DNA of 64,000 nucleotides from VXMO01 sp965219405 (GTDB taxonomy: Bacteria; Chloroflexota; Dehalococcoidia; UBA6926): the NCBI GenBank assembly GCA_965219405.1, contig OZ244736.1:1488001-1552000 (forward strand), given 5' to 3'. Numbering within the stretch: position 1 is the first letter of the stretch; every line of letters begins with the position of its first letter. Below the pieces are notes generated by a model. The model was not told the DNA's origin. It saw nothing but the letters and a program-made list of their open reading frames with translations, and searched no databases. Below, one piece after another: positions 16,781 through 27,154 of this stretch. The position numbers and the translations under genes were made by a program.

Positions 16781-17893
16781 ATGAACCAGTCACAGAAGAA
16801 CATTGCAGTCCTTGGGTCGACGGGTTCCATCGGAACACAAACGTTGGACGTGATCCGTCGGAACCCGGACCGATTCCGGGTAACAGGCCTGGCCGCGGGA
16901 CGCAACAGTTCCGCCTTCAGGGCACAGGTTGCGGAGTTTCTCCCTGCCCTTTCCGCGACAGGTGCTTCGGCCACGCCGGAGGGACTCGCCTACATAGCGC
17001 GAGGCAGCAGTGTCGATGTCGTTGTTGTTGCTATCCCCGGGCTTGCCGCTCTCGCCCCGGCGCTCGCTGCCGTTGAGGCTGGTAAGACGGTCGCACTTGC
17101 GAGCAAGGAAGTCCTTGTTGTGGCGGGTGAACTCGTGATGAGTGAAGTGGCCAGAACCGGCGCGGCGCTCCTCCCGGTCGACAGCGAACACAGCGCCCTT
17201 TGGCAGTGTTTGACGGGGGAGCCGAGCGATTCCGTCAGCCGCCTGATCCTGACCGCCTCAGGCGGCCCGTTCTTTGCACGTAGCGATGAGGAACTTGAAT
17301 CAGTCACGCCCGAAGAGGCCCTTGCTCATCCTACGTGGCGCATGGGGCCCAAGGTCACTATCGACTCCGCCACCCTGATGAACAAGGCGTTTGAGGTCAT
17401 GGAGGCGCGATGGCTGTACGACGTTGATTACGACCATATTGACGTCATGATTCATCGTCAGAGCATCGTCCACTCGATGGTCGAGTTCGCCAACGGCACG
17501 CTCAAGGCGCAGCTCTCCATGCCGGACATGCGCCTCCCCATCCAATACGCGCTTGCCTACCCGGAGCGCATCGAACGCCCCTCTGATTGGCGGGAGATGG
17601 ACTATTCGATTGAGCAGACTTTCGAGGCGCTGGATCGTGACCGATTCCCGTGTTTCTGGCTTGCCGTCGATGCTGCCCGAAGCGGTAAAACATACCCAGC
17701 CGTCCTCAATGCCGCCGACGAAATCGCCGTCGAACTCTTCCTCTCCGGCGCCATCCCCTTCACCTCCATACCATCTTTGCTAATGGACGCGCTTGATGCC
17801 CACACGCCCGTGAATCAGCCAACTCTTGACGACCTGCTTGTGGCTGACACGTGGGCGCGCGACTACGTCCGAGACACGGCGAGAGAGCGCTGA
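16781..17893 (+). CDS. dxr: 1-deoxy-D-xylulose-5-phosphate reductoisomerase
   Basis: First committed step of the MEP isoprenoid pathway: DXP to MEP, NADPH-dependent. 370 aa. NADPH-binding GSTGSIGTQTLDV is at the N-terminus. LASKEVLVVAGEL and DSEHSALWQCL hold the metal and substrate site, and GPKVTIDSATLMNKAFEVMEA follows. ATG at 16781 is the natural start. It acts with ispG, which lies 2 kb downstream. Confidence 0.97.
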   Translation: MNQSQKNIAVLGSTGSIGTQTLDVIRRNPDRFRVTGLAAGRNSSAFRAQVAEFLPALSATGASATPEGLAYIARGSSVDVVVVAIPGLAALAPALAAVEAGKTVALASKEVLVVAGELVMSEVARTGAALLPVDSEHSALWQCLTGEPSDSVSRLILTASGGPFFARSDEELESVTPEEALAHPTWRMGPKVTIDSATLMNKAFEVMEARWLYDVDYDHIDVMIHRQSIVHSMVEFANGTLKAQLSMPDMRLPIQYALAYPERIERPSDWREMDYSIEQTFEALDRDRFPCFWLAVDAARSGKTYPAVLNAADEIAVELFLSGAIPFTSIPSLLMDALDAHTPVNQPTLDDLLVADTWARDYVRDTARER

Positions 17894-17894
17894 C

Positions 17895-18962
17895 GTGTCG
17901 ATCCTCATCACCATTACGGCCTTTGCCGTTGTGCTGAGCTTCCTTGTGCTCATCCATGAGCTCGGCCATTTCTGGGCGGCGCGACTGCTTGGCATTCGCG
18001 TCCGGGAACTCGGTATCGGCTTTCCGCCCCGTGCCAAGGGCTTCTGGCGTAACGGCATTATGTATTCCCTGAATTGGCTGCCCGTCGGCGGGTTCGTGCG
18101 GTTAGAGGGCGAAAGTGATCCCACCGTGCCGGACGGCTACGCGGGCAAGCCTGTCTGGGCGCGGGCCATTGTGCTCGTGGCGGGCTCCGCCATGAACATC
18201 CTGCTCGCGTGGTTTATCTTCAGCGCCCTCGCCTCCCTGCCCGTGGAGCGGCTCGTCGACAGTGAAATCGTGATTGAAGAGGTCGTGCCCGGCTCTCCCG
18301 CGGACGAGGCCGGCCTGCGTGTCGACGATGTCATACGCGGCGTGGACGGCCAGGACGTGCTGACATTGAGGCAGCTCTCTGGCCGTATCAACCGCGCGGG
18401 CGGCGACGAGGTGGAATTGCGCGTCCTGCGCGGCACCGTCCCACTCGCCGTCTACCTTGTTCCCCGCGCAAACCCCCCGCCCGGCGAGGGACCGATGGGC
18501 GTGTCGATTCGTCTGCTCAATCCCGTCTTTGAACGCCGCGCCGCCCCGGTCTGGCAGGCCCCGTGGAACGGCATCGTCCTCATGGGTAACGTCATCACAA
18601 GCACCGCGACGGAGATCCAACGCGCCGTCGGCTCCTCCACCAACCCCGGTATTGCCGGGCCGGTGGGCATTGCCCAGGCAACGGGTGAGGCGGCGCAGGA
18701 TGGGCCGATTTCCCTGCTGATCATCGTCGCCCTGCTGAGCCTCAACCTGGGCATCCTGAACCTGCTGCCCATCCCTGCCCTCGATGGCGGGCGTATCCCG
18801 TTCCTCATCCTGGAAGTGGTCCGACGCGGACGACGCCTCTCCCCGCAGCGCGAGAACCTCGTCCACCTCATCGGCTTCGTCTTCCTGCTCTCACTCGTCC
18901 TCTTCGTCACCGTCGGCATCGACCTCCCCCGCCTGCTCCAGGGAGACTCCATCCTGCCCTAA
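17895..18962 (+). CDS. rseP: Site-2 intramembrane metalloprotease RseP (M50)
   Basis: Zinc protease that cleaves membrane-embedded anti-sigma factors and signal peptides. 355 aa starting at GTG 17895. HELGH at residues 21-25 is the zinc site inside the first membrane helix. A PDZ domain follows (about 125-195, with GSPADEAGLRVDDVI). The third ligand motif is LNLLPIPALDGGR near residue 295. It begins one base after the dxr stop. Confidence 0.96.
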   Translation: MSILITITAFAVVLSFLVLIHELGHFWAARLLGIRVRELGIGFPPRAKGFWRNGIMYSLNWLPVGGFVRLEGESDPTVPDGYAGKPVWARAIVLVAGSAMNILLAWFIFSALASLPVERLVDSEIVIEEVVPGSPADEAGLRVDDVIRGVDGQDVLTLRQLSGRINRAGGDEVELRVLRGTVPLAVYLVPRANPPPGEGPMGVSIRLLNPVFERRAAPVWQAPWNGIVLMGNVITSTATEIQRAVGSSTNPGIAGPVGIAQATGEAAQDGPISLLIIVALLSLNLGILNLLPIPALDGGRIPFLILEVVRRGRRLSPQRENLVHLIGFVFLLSLVLFVTVGIDLPRLLQGDSILP

Positions 18963-19075
18963 ATCGCCCTCCACCCCTCCGAATCCCTCGCGCAGAGCCA
19001 GCCCCGTACTCGATATGGGGCGGGGGCCCACACCTCCCACAGGGCGGTCATCCCCACTCGCCCATAATCTGGTCT

Positions 19076-19090
19076 ATACTAGTCTAGTAT
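19076..19090. promoter_or_regulatory. Palindromic operator candidate of the toxin-antitoxin pair
   Basis: ATACTAG-T-CTAGTAT is a perfect 7-bp inverted repeat ending 20 bases before the antitoxin start. It overlaps a TATACT -10-like box at 19075-19080. Autoregulation by the antitoxin at such a site is usual for this class. Confidence 0.55.
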
Positions 19091-19109
19091 CTAATCTTTA
19101 GGAGGCATG

Positions 19110-19412
19110 ATGGCCGTTCAGCAGTCCGGTTCTGACCGTGTGTGGACGGTCGCTGAAGCGAAAGCGAAACTGTCTGAGGTTCTACGACTGGCCGAGGAAG
19201 AAGGGCCGCAGCGCATCGGTGTGAGAAGACCCTTCGTCGTTGTGCCCGCGGCGGTGTGGGATGAAAAGACGAAGCCCCGCATGCCTTTGGGCAAGTGGTT
19301 AGTGGAAAACACGCCACGAGGTACGAATCTTGAAATTCCGGAACGCGGCGGAGAGTCCCATCGAGAGATTCCCTTTCAGGACATTGAAGAGGACGAACCC
19401 AGCGTCAAATGA
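19110..19412 (+). CDS. Antitoxin, Phd/YefM type
   Basis: 100 aa. The N-terminal fold VAEAKAKLSEVLRLAEEEGPQRIGVR is typical of Phd/YefM antitoxins that bind DNA and whose C-terminus covers the toxin. The C-terminal half is longer than usual and acidic. Of two adjacent ATGs, the one at 19110 has better spacing to AGGAGG. Its stop overlaps the toxin start (ATGA). Confidence 0.85.
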   Translation: MAVQQSGSDRVWTVAEAKAKLSEVLRLAEEEGPQRIGVRRPFVVVPAAVWDEKTKPRMPLGKWLVENTPRGTNLEIPERGGESHREIPFQDIEEDEPSVK

Positions 19413-19828
19413 CCGGTTATCTCCTTGACACCAATGTCGTTTCTGAGCGCACAAAGGAAGACCCGGCCCCGGCCGTGATGGACTTTCTAAACAACCACGA
19501 TGATCTTTGGCTTTCCGCCATCGTCATTGAAGAGTTGGAATTTGGTGTACAACTCTTGCCGCGTGGTCGTCGTCGGGAAAGGTTGAGGGAGTGGTTGAAC
19601 CTGCTCCTCGACGACTATGAGGGGCGTATCTCACCTATCGGGAGACGGGAAGCTGAACGGGCTGCGGTGCTCAAGGCGCAAGCGCGGCGGAGCGGTGGTG
19701 AACTGGAACTGAGCGACGCCCTGATTGCAGGAACGGCAATCGTCAATGACATGGTCATCGTGACGCGCAATGTCAGGGACTTCACCGGCCTCGGTGTCGA
19801 CGTTATCAACCCTTGGGAAACCTCGTAA
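19409..19828 (+). CDS. PIN-domain ribonuclease toxin (VapC/FitB type)
   Basis: 139 aa. PIN-domain acidic residues are visible in YLLDTNVVSE (Asp7), the conserved glutamate in VIEELEFGVQLLP, ELSDALIAGTA (Asp) and TRNVRDF. This is the FitB-like subgroup, which cuts RNA and is held in check by the preceding Phd-like antitoxin. The pair separates rseP from ispG, genes that are commonly adjacent, so it is probably an insertion into a core operon. Confidence 0.88.
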   Translation: MTGYLLDTNVVSERTKEDPAPAVMDFLNNHDDLWLSAIVIEELEFGVQLLPRGRRRERLREWLNLLLDDYEGRISPIGRREAERAAVLKAQARRSGGELELSDALIAGTAIVNDMVIVTRNVRDFTGLGVDVINPWETS

Positions 19829-19869
19829 GCAACCTGATAACCCGTCTCACCTCCCCCGAATCTCACACC

Positions 19870-19899
19870 CCTTATGGTATGGTGGAACTAGCCATAAGG
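19870..19899. promoter_or_regulatory. Inverted repeat upstream of ispG
   Basis: CCTTATGG (19870-19877) and CCATAAGG (19892-19899) form a perfect 8-bp inverted repeat around a 14-base spacer containing TATGGT. It ends 34 bases before ispG. It may be an operator or an mRNA hairpin. Confidence 0.35.
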
Positions 19900-19933
19900 A
19901 AGAATCAGACGCGCGCGGACAGGAGTAAGTCCG

Positions 19934-21082
19934 ATGAATCAGAGACGTCTATCTCGACAGATTCACGTTGGTGATGTCCCCGTCGGAGGCGATGCAACCA
20001 TCACCGTCCAGTCAATGACAAAGACGGACACGCGGGACGCCGAAGCAACAATCTCGCAGATCTATGAGGTCGCCGCAGCCGGATGTGACATCATCCGCCT
20101 CGCCGTCCCCAACATGGACGCCGCAAAGGCCCTCAAAGAGATCTGCAGCCGCGCTCCTATCCCCGTCATCGCGGACATTCACTTCCATCACTTGCTGGCG
20201 CTTGAGGCTATCAAGAACGGCGTCAGCGGCATCCGCCTGAACCCCGGCAACATCCGCGACGCCGACAAGGTGCGTGAAGTCACTACCCTAGCCAAGGAAT
20301 ATGAGATTCCCATCCGCATCGGCGTCAACTTTGGCTCCCTGCCGCCCATCGGCGGCATCGGCAAGACCGGCGATTTCCACCGCCTGGCAGACGGCGTCAA
20401 CAAGCTCGCCAAGGCCAGCCAGGAGGGCGAGGGAGACTACACAGTAGTCGACCACATGGTGGCAACAGCCCTGTGGGAAGTCGGAATCCTCGAGGACATG
20501 GGCTTCGACCAGATCAAGATTTCCGTCAAGGGATTCGATGTTCCTATGACAGTCCAGGCATACCAACGCGTCGCCGAACAGGTCGACTATCCCCTGCACC
20601 TCGGAATCACTGAGGCGGGCACGCCGTTCGGCGGCTCGATCCGCAGCGCCATCGGAATCGGCCACCTGCTCCACGAGGGCATCGGCGATACCATCCGCGT
20701 CTCCCTCGCAGGAGACCCCGTGAAAGAGGTCGAGGCCGGTTGGGAGATCCTCAAGTCGCTCAACCTCCGCAACAAGGGTGTTACCCTCATCGCCTGCCCC
20801 TCCTGCGGTCGCGCGGACGTTGACATCATCAAGTACTCGGAGATGGTGGACGAGGCGCTCAAGCAGGTGGACAAGCCCGTCCGCGTCGCCGTCATGGGCT
20901 GTGAAGTCAACGGCCCCGGCGAGGCCAAGGACGCCGACGTGGGAATCGCAGCAGGCAATGGCCGCGGCATCATCTTCCGCAAGGGTCAAAAGGTTCGCGT
21001 CGTCCCCGAGTCTGAGTTCGTCTCAGCCCTCATGGAGGAGATTGAGAAGATCGAACTAGACCCGGAACCCGCCACGACGTAA
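19934..21082 (+). CDS. ispG: 4-hydroxy-3-methylbut-2-enyl diphosphate synthase
   Basis: MEP-pathway enzyme with one [4Fe-4S] cluster, converting MEcPP to HMBPP. 382 aa with the TIM-barrel start ITVQSMTKTDTRD and RLNPGNI. The cluster cysteines are in CPSCGRADVDI and VMGCEVNGPGEAKDADVGIA. The GGAGT site lies 8 bases before ATG. It belongs functionally with dxr upstream. Confidence 0.97.
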   Translation: MNQRRLSRQIHVGDVPVGGDATITVQSMTKTDTRDAEATISQIYEVAAAGCDIIRLAVPNMDAAKALKEICSRAPIPVIADIHFHHLLALEAIKNGVSGIRLNPGNIRDADKVREVTTLAKEYEIPIRIGVNFGSLPPIGGIGKTGDFHRLADGVNKLAKASQEGEGDYTVVDHMVATALWEVGILEDMGFDQIKISVKGFDVPMTVQAYQRVAEQVDYPLHLGITEAGTPFGGSIRSAIGIGHLLHEGIGDTIRVSLAGDPVKEVEAGWEILKSLNLRNKGVTLIACPSCGRADVDIIKYSEMVDEALKQVDKPVRVAVMGCEVNGPGEAKDADVGIAAGNGRGIIFRKGQKVRVVPESEFVSALMEEIEKIELDPEPATT

Positions 21083-21105
21083 CCCACCTTCCCGCGCCAC
21101 CCCTC

Positions 21106-21130
21106 CGTCATTCCCGCGAAAGCGGGAATC
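21106..21130. repeat. Dispersed palindrome, CATTCCCGCGAAAGCGGGAATC type
   Basis: GATTCCCGC-type inverted arms (ATTCCCGC / GCGGGAAT) around GAAA. Related copies occur at about 22990, 25275, 30393, 36330, 36451, 40358, 40424 and 42446, always between genes. These look like REP-type elements. Confidence 0.75.
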
Positions 21131-21290
21131 TAAATCGTATTGGGCAACCAACCTCCGTAACGTCGACCATCCCCTCCCCCCTAACTGACAACCCCGCCGT
21201 TGCCGCTGTATCCTATCCACAGCAGATTCGTGGTGGAACCGCGCGTACCCGCGCGCCCGCCAAGCCGATGGGATATGGGAGGATCAGCCC

Positions 21291-22955
<1,665 letters not shown>

Positions 22956-22989
22956 CACGAACGCAAACAAGTCACGGCTCGCTCAGCCC

Positions 22990-23015
22990 CGTCATTCCCA
23001 CGAAAGCGGGAATCC
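22990..23015. repeat. Dispersed palindrome, CATTCCCACGAAAGCGGGAATC copy
   Basis: Same family as the element at 21106 with one mismatch in the left arm (CCCAC for CCCGC). It lies between the mutase and the first VOC gene. Confidence 0.7.
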
Positions 23016-23072
23016 AGACCGAAGCAAAACACCGCAAACGCGTACCGCAAGCAAAGGAGACCAACTTTAAAG

Positions 23073-23876
23073 ATGTTTAAGCGAATAGACCACATTGGCG
23101 TCGTCGTCCGTGACATCAAAGAGGCCACGGACACATTCGAGCGCGTCTTTGGGCTGACCGTCGCCGCTCAGGAGACCATTGAGGAACGCGGTCTCATCGC
23201 CGCCCTCGTACCCACGTCCAACGTGCGTTTCGAGATCATGCAGCCCATCAACCCGGAGAGCGCCGTCGGCCGGTTCATTGAGCGCCGCGGCGAGGGCATC
23301 CAGCATATCTGCTTTGAAGTCGAAGACATCCGAGCCACCATCGCGACCCTCAAAGAGCGTGAGGTTCAGCTCATCCAGGGCGAGCCTGAAGGTGGATTCG
23401 TCGGCGAAGTGGAGTTCATCCACCCCCGTGCCGCCAACAGCGTCCTCACGGAGATCGCGCAAGTCACTCGCACCACCCCAACGGAGCACGACCTCCGCGT
23501 CCACCACATCACCATCGCAACCGACGACCGCGATGCCGCCGTCGAGAACTGGTCAAAGAGCTTCGATATGAAGATCAACCGCATGATGGAGCGGGAGTCT
23601 GCCGGGATGGTCACGGGCTGGCTCGATGCAGGCGACGCCGAGGTTGAATTCGCCCAGCAGACCACGGAAGAAGGCCCCATCGCCAGCGCCATCGCGTCAC
23701 GCGGCGCGGGCGTTTTCGGCATCGTCCTCGAAACGGATGACGCCGAGGGTCTCGCCGAGCACGTCAAGTCCCAGGGCATCCGCATCGTAGAAGAGCGCGA
23801 TGGTGACCGCGTCCTCCGCGTCGTCCACCCCAAGGACTTCTTCGGCACCCTGATCATGCTCTCCCAACGCCGCTAA
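23073..23876 (+). CDS. Methylmalonyl-CoA epimerase-like protein, two VOC domains
   Basis: 267 aa, two glyoxalase/VOC units. The N-terminal half starts FKRIDHIGVVVRDI, with metal-ligand candidates His7, the histidine in IQHICFEVEDI and the glutamate in VLTEI, matching methylmalonyl-CoA epimerase. The C-terminal half (from LRVHHITIATDD) is a second VOC unit. Epimerases are usually single-domain (about 135 aa), so this is an enlarged form. The position between the two mutase subunits supports a role in (S)/(R)-methylmalonyl-CoA interconversion. Confidence 0.8.
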   Translation: MFKRIDHIGVVVRDIKEATDTFERVFGLTVAAQETIEERGLIAALVPTSNVRFEIMQPINPESAVGRFIERRGEGIQHICFEVEDIRATIATLKEREVQLIQGEPEGGFVGEVEFIHPRAANSVLTEIAQVTRTTPTEHDLRVHHITIATDDRDAAVENWSKSFDMKINRMMERESAGMVTGWLDAGDAEVEFAQQTTEEGPIASAIASRGAGVFGIVLETDDAEGLAEHVKSQGIRIVEERDGDRVLRVVHPKDFFGTLIMLSQRR

Positions 23877-23897
23877 CTGCCCCGAAAGGCAACAAAA

Positions 23898-24779
23898 ATG
23901 ACAGACCAACAAGATCTCCTGCTACAGCGATTTGACCAGGTCGGCCTCCTCGTCCGGGACATCGATGAAGCCGCCCAAAAGGTTGAGGACGTCCTCGGAC
24001 TCAGCGCCACCGTCAAACGAGACGCGTACGACGAGGGCTATCGCGCCGCAATCATCCCCTTGCGCGTCGGCCGCCTCCTGCTGCTCCAACCCACAACCGA
24101 CGACAGCCCGCTGGCCAAGCAGCTTGAGGAACGCGGCGAGGGCATGCACCACGTCAGCTTCCACGTTGACGACATCGAGCAAGCCACAGAGGAGATCAAG
24201 AGCCGCGGTGGCGACTTCATCGTCCACAGTCCCCAACAGGGCATCACAGGTAAGAACACCATTATCAGCCCCGCCAGCACCGGCGGCGTCCCCGTGGAGA
24301 TCAAGGAAACAACCCTGTTCACCCCCGGCACGTCCCGCGACATAGGCCTCCACCACGTCACCATCCGTACAGAAGACGTTGGAACCGCCTCAGCCACCTG
24401 GCAGCATCTCTTCCGAATGCCCCTCAAGCGACGCGCAGTCTCCGAGGGATTCGGCATGGACACCGCGTGGCTCGACGCCGGCGATGCCGAAGTCGAGTTT
24501 GCCCAGGACCTCAATGAGAACGGTCCCGTCGCGCGCGCGCTCAAGCTAATGGGTGAGGGACTGCACGCCGTCGTGCTTGAATCGGACGACCCTGAGGCCG
24601 TTGAGGAACGAGTCCGCGCAGCCGGCGTCCGCATGATCGTGGACGACGGCGAACCAACCAACGTGCTCCGCGCCGTCCACCCCCTTGATTTTCTCGGTAC
24701 TCTGGTATTGATAGCGCAGCGTGACGCGGCCCATGCGGGTATGAACCGCACCCAGCCCGCCGACGGCGACGCGCACTAA
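23898..24779 (+). CDS. Second two-VOC-domain epimerase-like protein
   Basis: 293 aa, paralogue of the preceding gene. The same layout is visible: FDQVGLLVRDIDEA, MHHVSFHVDDIEQA, then a C-terminal unit from LHHVTIRTEDV. The first metal-ligand His of the N-terminal half is replaced by Gln (DQVG in place of DHIG). It may be a partner subunit, a diverged epimerase, or act on another acyl-CoA. It starts 21 bases after its paralogue. Confidence 0.72.
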   Translation: MTDQQDLLLQRFDQVGLLVRDIDEAAQKVEDVLGLSATVKRDAYDEGYRAAIIPLRVGRLLLLQPTTDDSPLAKQLEERGEGMHHVSFHVDDIEQATEEIKSRGGDFIVHSPQQGITGKNTIISPASTGGVPVEIKETTLFTPGTSRDIGLHHVTIRTEDVGTASATWQHLFRMPLKRRAVSEGFGMDTAWLDAGDAEVEFAQDLNENGPVARALKLMGEGLHAVVLESDDPEAVEERVRAAGVRMIVDDGEPTNVLRAVHPLDFLGTLVLIAQRDAAHAGMNRTQPADGDAH

Positions 24780-24826
24780 GGACGGATCTCAAGATAGCGA
24801 CCGCCCCACGGAGAGGAGTGACAACA

Positions 24827-25246
24827 ATGACAACAGCAACAGCCCCTGCCCGAGTCCTGATCGCCAAGCCCGGCCTTGACGGCCATGACCGCGGCGCAAA
24901 GGTCGTCGCCCGCGCCCTGCGTGACGCCGGCTTTGAAGTCATCTACACCGGCATCCGCCAGACCCCTGAGATGATCGTCCAGGCCGCCGTGCAAGAGGAC
25001 GTGGACGCCATCGGCCTCAGCATCCTCTCCGGCGCACACCTTGATCTCCTGCCGGCAATCGTCAACGGCCTGCGCGAGAACGGCCTTGATATCCCCGTCT
25101 TCTCCGGCGGCATCATCCCCAAGGAAGACTACGAAGCCCTAACGAATATGGGTATCGCCGGCATCTTCGGCCCCGGCACCAGCCTTAAGGAGATCGTAGA
25201 CTTTACCCGGCAGGTCACCAACACCCCCGCCCCCGAAGAAGACTAG
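24827..25246 (+). CDS. Methylmalonyl-CoA mutase, cobalamin-binding subunit
   Basis: 139 aa. The B12-binding motif DxHxxG is present in GLDGHDRGAKVVARAL. It is followed by the SxL motif in GLSILSGAH and the GG motif in VFSGGIIPKEDY. With the large subunit at 21291 it makes the complete mutase, a split arrangement common in archaea and Chloroflexota. ATG at 24827 is 8 bases after GAGAGGAG; an upstream GTG overlaps that site. Confidence 0.95.
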   Translation: MTTATAPARVLIAKPGLDGHDRGAKVVARALRDAGFEVIYTGIRQTPEMIVQAAVQEDVDAIGLSILSGAHLDLLPAIVNGLRENGLDIPVFSGGIIPKEDYEALTNMGIAGIFGPGTSLKEIVDFTRQVTNTPAPEED

Positions 25247-25274
25247 CCTCCCCACTCCGCCTTCCATCCGTCCC

Positions 25275-25302
25275 CGTCATCCCCGCGAAGGCAGGAATCC
25301 AG
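25275..25302. repeat. Dispersed palindrome copy in the 25247-25462 gap
   Basis: CGTCATCCCCGCGAAGGCAGGAATCC is a diverged member of the 21106 family. The same 216-base gap also has a 14-base direct repeat, ACGCCGGAACGCGG, at 25322 and 25404. Nothing coding is seen in the gap. Confidence 0.6.
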
Positions 25303-25462
25303 AAACCGTGCATAGCCGCCAACGCCGGAACGCGGCCACCAAACTCCATAGACCAACCAACAGCAATCGCGAACTGAGTAGAATCAAAGTACACGGCCGC
25401 CTACGCCGGAACGCGGAGTGTCATCTCCTTCAAGAGCCAGGTTGGATCGCGAAGTCTAAAAG

Positions 25463-25975
25463 ATGCTGGTCAACGTCAGCGCCCTCATGCAGGAACCCAT
25501 CGGCGCGCGCCGATCCTACGGCTTCATCGGTGAAGACGTCGGGACCGCCCTCGTCAACTGTGAGGCCGAACTCATGCGCACGGACGTCGGCATCCTCGTC
25601 TCCGCCACCTGTGATTGCGAGCAACAACTGACCTGCTCATTGTGTCTCGAGCCCTACCGGCAGAAGCTCCGTTTCTCGTTCGACGAAGAATTCTTCCCGC
25701 TCATCGACATCGCCACCGGCCGCAAGATGCCGGATCGCGACACGTCGGAGGACTTGCAGATCAACGAACAGCATCACCTTGATGTTGCCGATGCCGTCCA
25801 CCAGCACCTGATTATGCATGAGCCGCAGAATCCCGTCTGCAAAACCGACTGCCTGGGCCTCTGTCCGCAGTGCGGAGTCGACCGCAATACGGTATCCTGC
25901 AAATGTCCGCCCATACCCGCTCGCAGTGAGTGGGCCAAGCTCCAGGAGCTTTGGGCCAAAAACTCTGACGATTAG
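25463..25975 (+). CDS. DUF177 (YceD) family protein
   Basis: 170 aa. The core CDCEQQLTCSLCLEPY (metal-binding-type cysteines) and the later CKTDCLGLCPQCGVDRN are typical of YceD/DUF177 proteins. These are nearly always encoded just before rpmF and have been linked to 23S rRNA metabolism. Here rpmF follows 26 bases later. The start has no strong ribosome site. Confidence 0.9.
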   Translation: MLVNVSALMQEPIGARRSYGFIGEDVGTALVNCEAELMRTDVGILVSATCDCEQQLTCSLCLEPYRQKLRFSFDEEFFPLIDIATGRKMPDRDTSEDLQINEQHHLDVADAVHQHLIMHEPQNPVCKTDCLGLCPQCGVDRNTVSCKCPPIPARSEWAKLQELWAKNSDD

Positions 25976-26001
25976 CTCGTATCGGAAAGGAACACAAGGA
26001 A

Positions 26002-26193
26002 ATGCCACCTCTTCCAAAGAGGCGACGGTCCAGCGCCCGCCAGAACAAGCGCATGGCGCACACAGCCAAGTCGCCTATTCTCACATCGCAGTGCCCCAAC
26101 TGCGGCAACGCGAGGGTTGCCCATCGCGCCTGCCCATCGTGTGGCACCTACAATGGCAGGCAGGTCATCACACCCCGCCGCGCCGCCGAATAG
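26002..26193 (+). CDS. rpmF: 50S ribosomal protein L32
   Basis: 63 aa. The start PPLPKRRRSSARQNKRMAH and a zinc ribbon with CPNC and CPSC mark L32 of the zinc-binding (C+) type. It lies between DUF177 and fabD, the usual arrangement. Confidence 0.96.
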   Translation: MPPLPKRRRSSARQNKRMAHTAKSPILTSQCPNCGNARVAHRACPSCGTYNGRQVITPRRAAE

Positions 26194-26220
26194 CAGCAAG
26201 AAACAAGGGAGTAGCCGAAA

Positions 26221-27141
26221 ATGACAGTCGCATATCTCTTCCCCGGCCAGGGTGCCCAGGCAGTCGGCATGGGCAAGGATCTCTATGACGCCGTTCCCGC
26301 CGCAAAGGCCATATTTGACGAGGCCGATCAGGCCCTTGGGTTTGCACTCTCACAGCTCTGCTTTGAGGGCCCTATGGAGGACCTCACGCAGACCATCAAC
26401 ACCCAGCCCGCCATCCTCACCGCGTCCGTCGCCGCGCTTGAAGCCGCGCGGGAAATACTTGGTGACAAGGGCCTAACTCCGTCATTCGCTGCCGGTCACA
26501 GTCTTGGCGAGTACTCCGCGCTTGTTGCCTCCGGCTCGATGACCTTCTCCGATGCCGTCAAGCTCGTTCGTGAGCGCGGCCGTCTCATGCAGGCCGCGGG
26601 AGATGCGGCAGAGGGCGCGATGGCAGCCGTCATGGGAATGCCCGAAGACCAACTGCAGGCGATCTGTGAGGCCAATGGCGTGGACATGGCCAATCTGAAC
26701 TCCGCTGAACAGATTGTCATCAGCGGCTCAAAGGCAGGTGTCGAAGCGGCACAGAAAGCCGCGGAAGAGGGAGGCGCGCGCCGTGTCGTGCCGTTGCCGG
26801 TTAGCGCCGCGTTCCACTCCTCACTCATGGACCCCGCCGTCCCCGGCATGCGCACGGCCCTTGAGGGCGCATCCATCTCCGCGCCCACCTACCCTGTCGT
26901 CGGCAACGTCACCGCGCAGCCATTGGAGACAGCGGACGAGGTCGTGGATGAACTTGCCCGCCAGATCCGCAGTTCCGTCCAATGGTTCCGCACCGTGGAA
27001 TACCTCCGCGACAACGGTGTCACCACGTTTATCGAGATCGGCCCCGGCAAGGTCCTCACAGGCCTCGTCAAGCGCACCTTCGAAGAGGCGGAGACCGTCA
27101 ACGTCGGCAATCTGGAGGAGCTTGAGGCTCTCCGAGCCTAA
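26221..27141 (+). CDS. fabD: Malonyl-CoA:ACP transacylase
   Basis: Loads malonyl groups onto acyl carrier protein for fatty-acid synthesis. 306 aa. It begins AYLFPGQGAQAVGMG, has the nucleophile Ser94 in AGHSLGEYSAL, and the second active-site histidine in SAAFHSSLM (about 200). The acpP gene is 520 bases downstream, with nusB between. Confidence 0.96.
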   Translation: MTVAYLFPGQGAQAVGMGKDLYDAVPAAKAIFDEADQALGFALSQLCFEGPMEDLTQTINTQPAILTASVAALEAAREILGDKGLTPSFAAGHSLGEYSALVASGSMTFSDAVKLVRERGRLMQAAGDAAEGAMAAVMGMPEDQLQAICEANGVDMANLNSAEQIVISGSKAGVEAAQKAAEEGGARRVVPLPVSAAFHSSLMDPAVPGMRTALEGASISAPTYPVVGNVTAQPLETADEVVDELARQIRSSVQWFRTVEYLRDNGVTTFIEIGPGKVLTGLVKRTFEEAETVNVGNLEELEALRA

Positions 27142-27154
27142 GCAGGACACGGCT

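Noticed and set aside
20288..20989. A 233-codon open frame antisense to ispG
   Set aside because: Shadow of a well-identified gene; no supporting motif.
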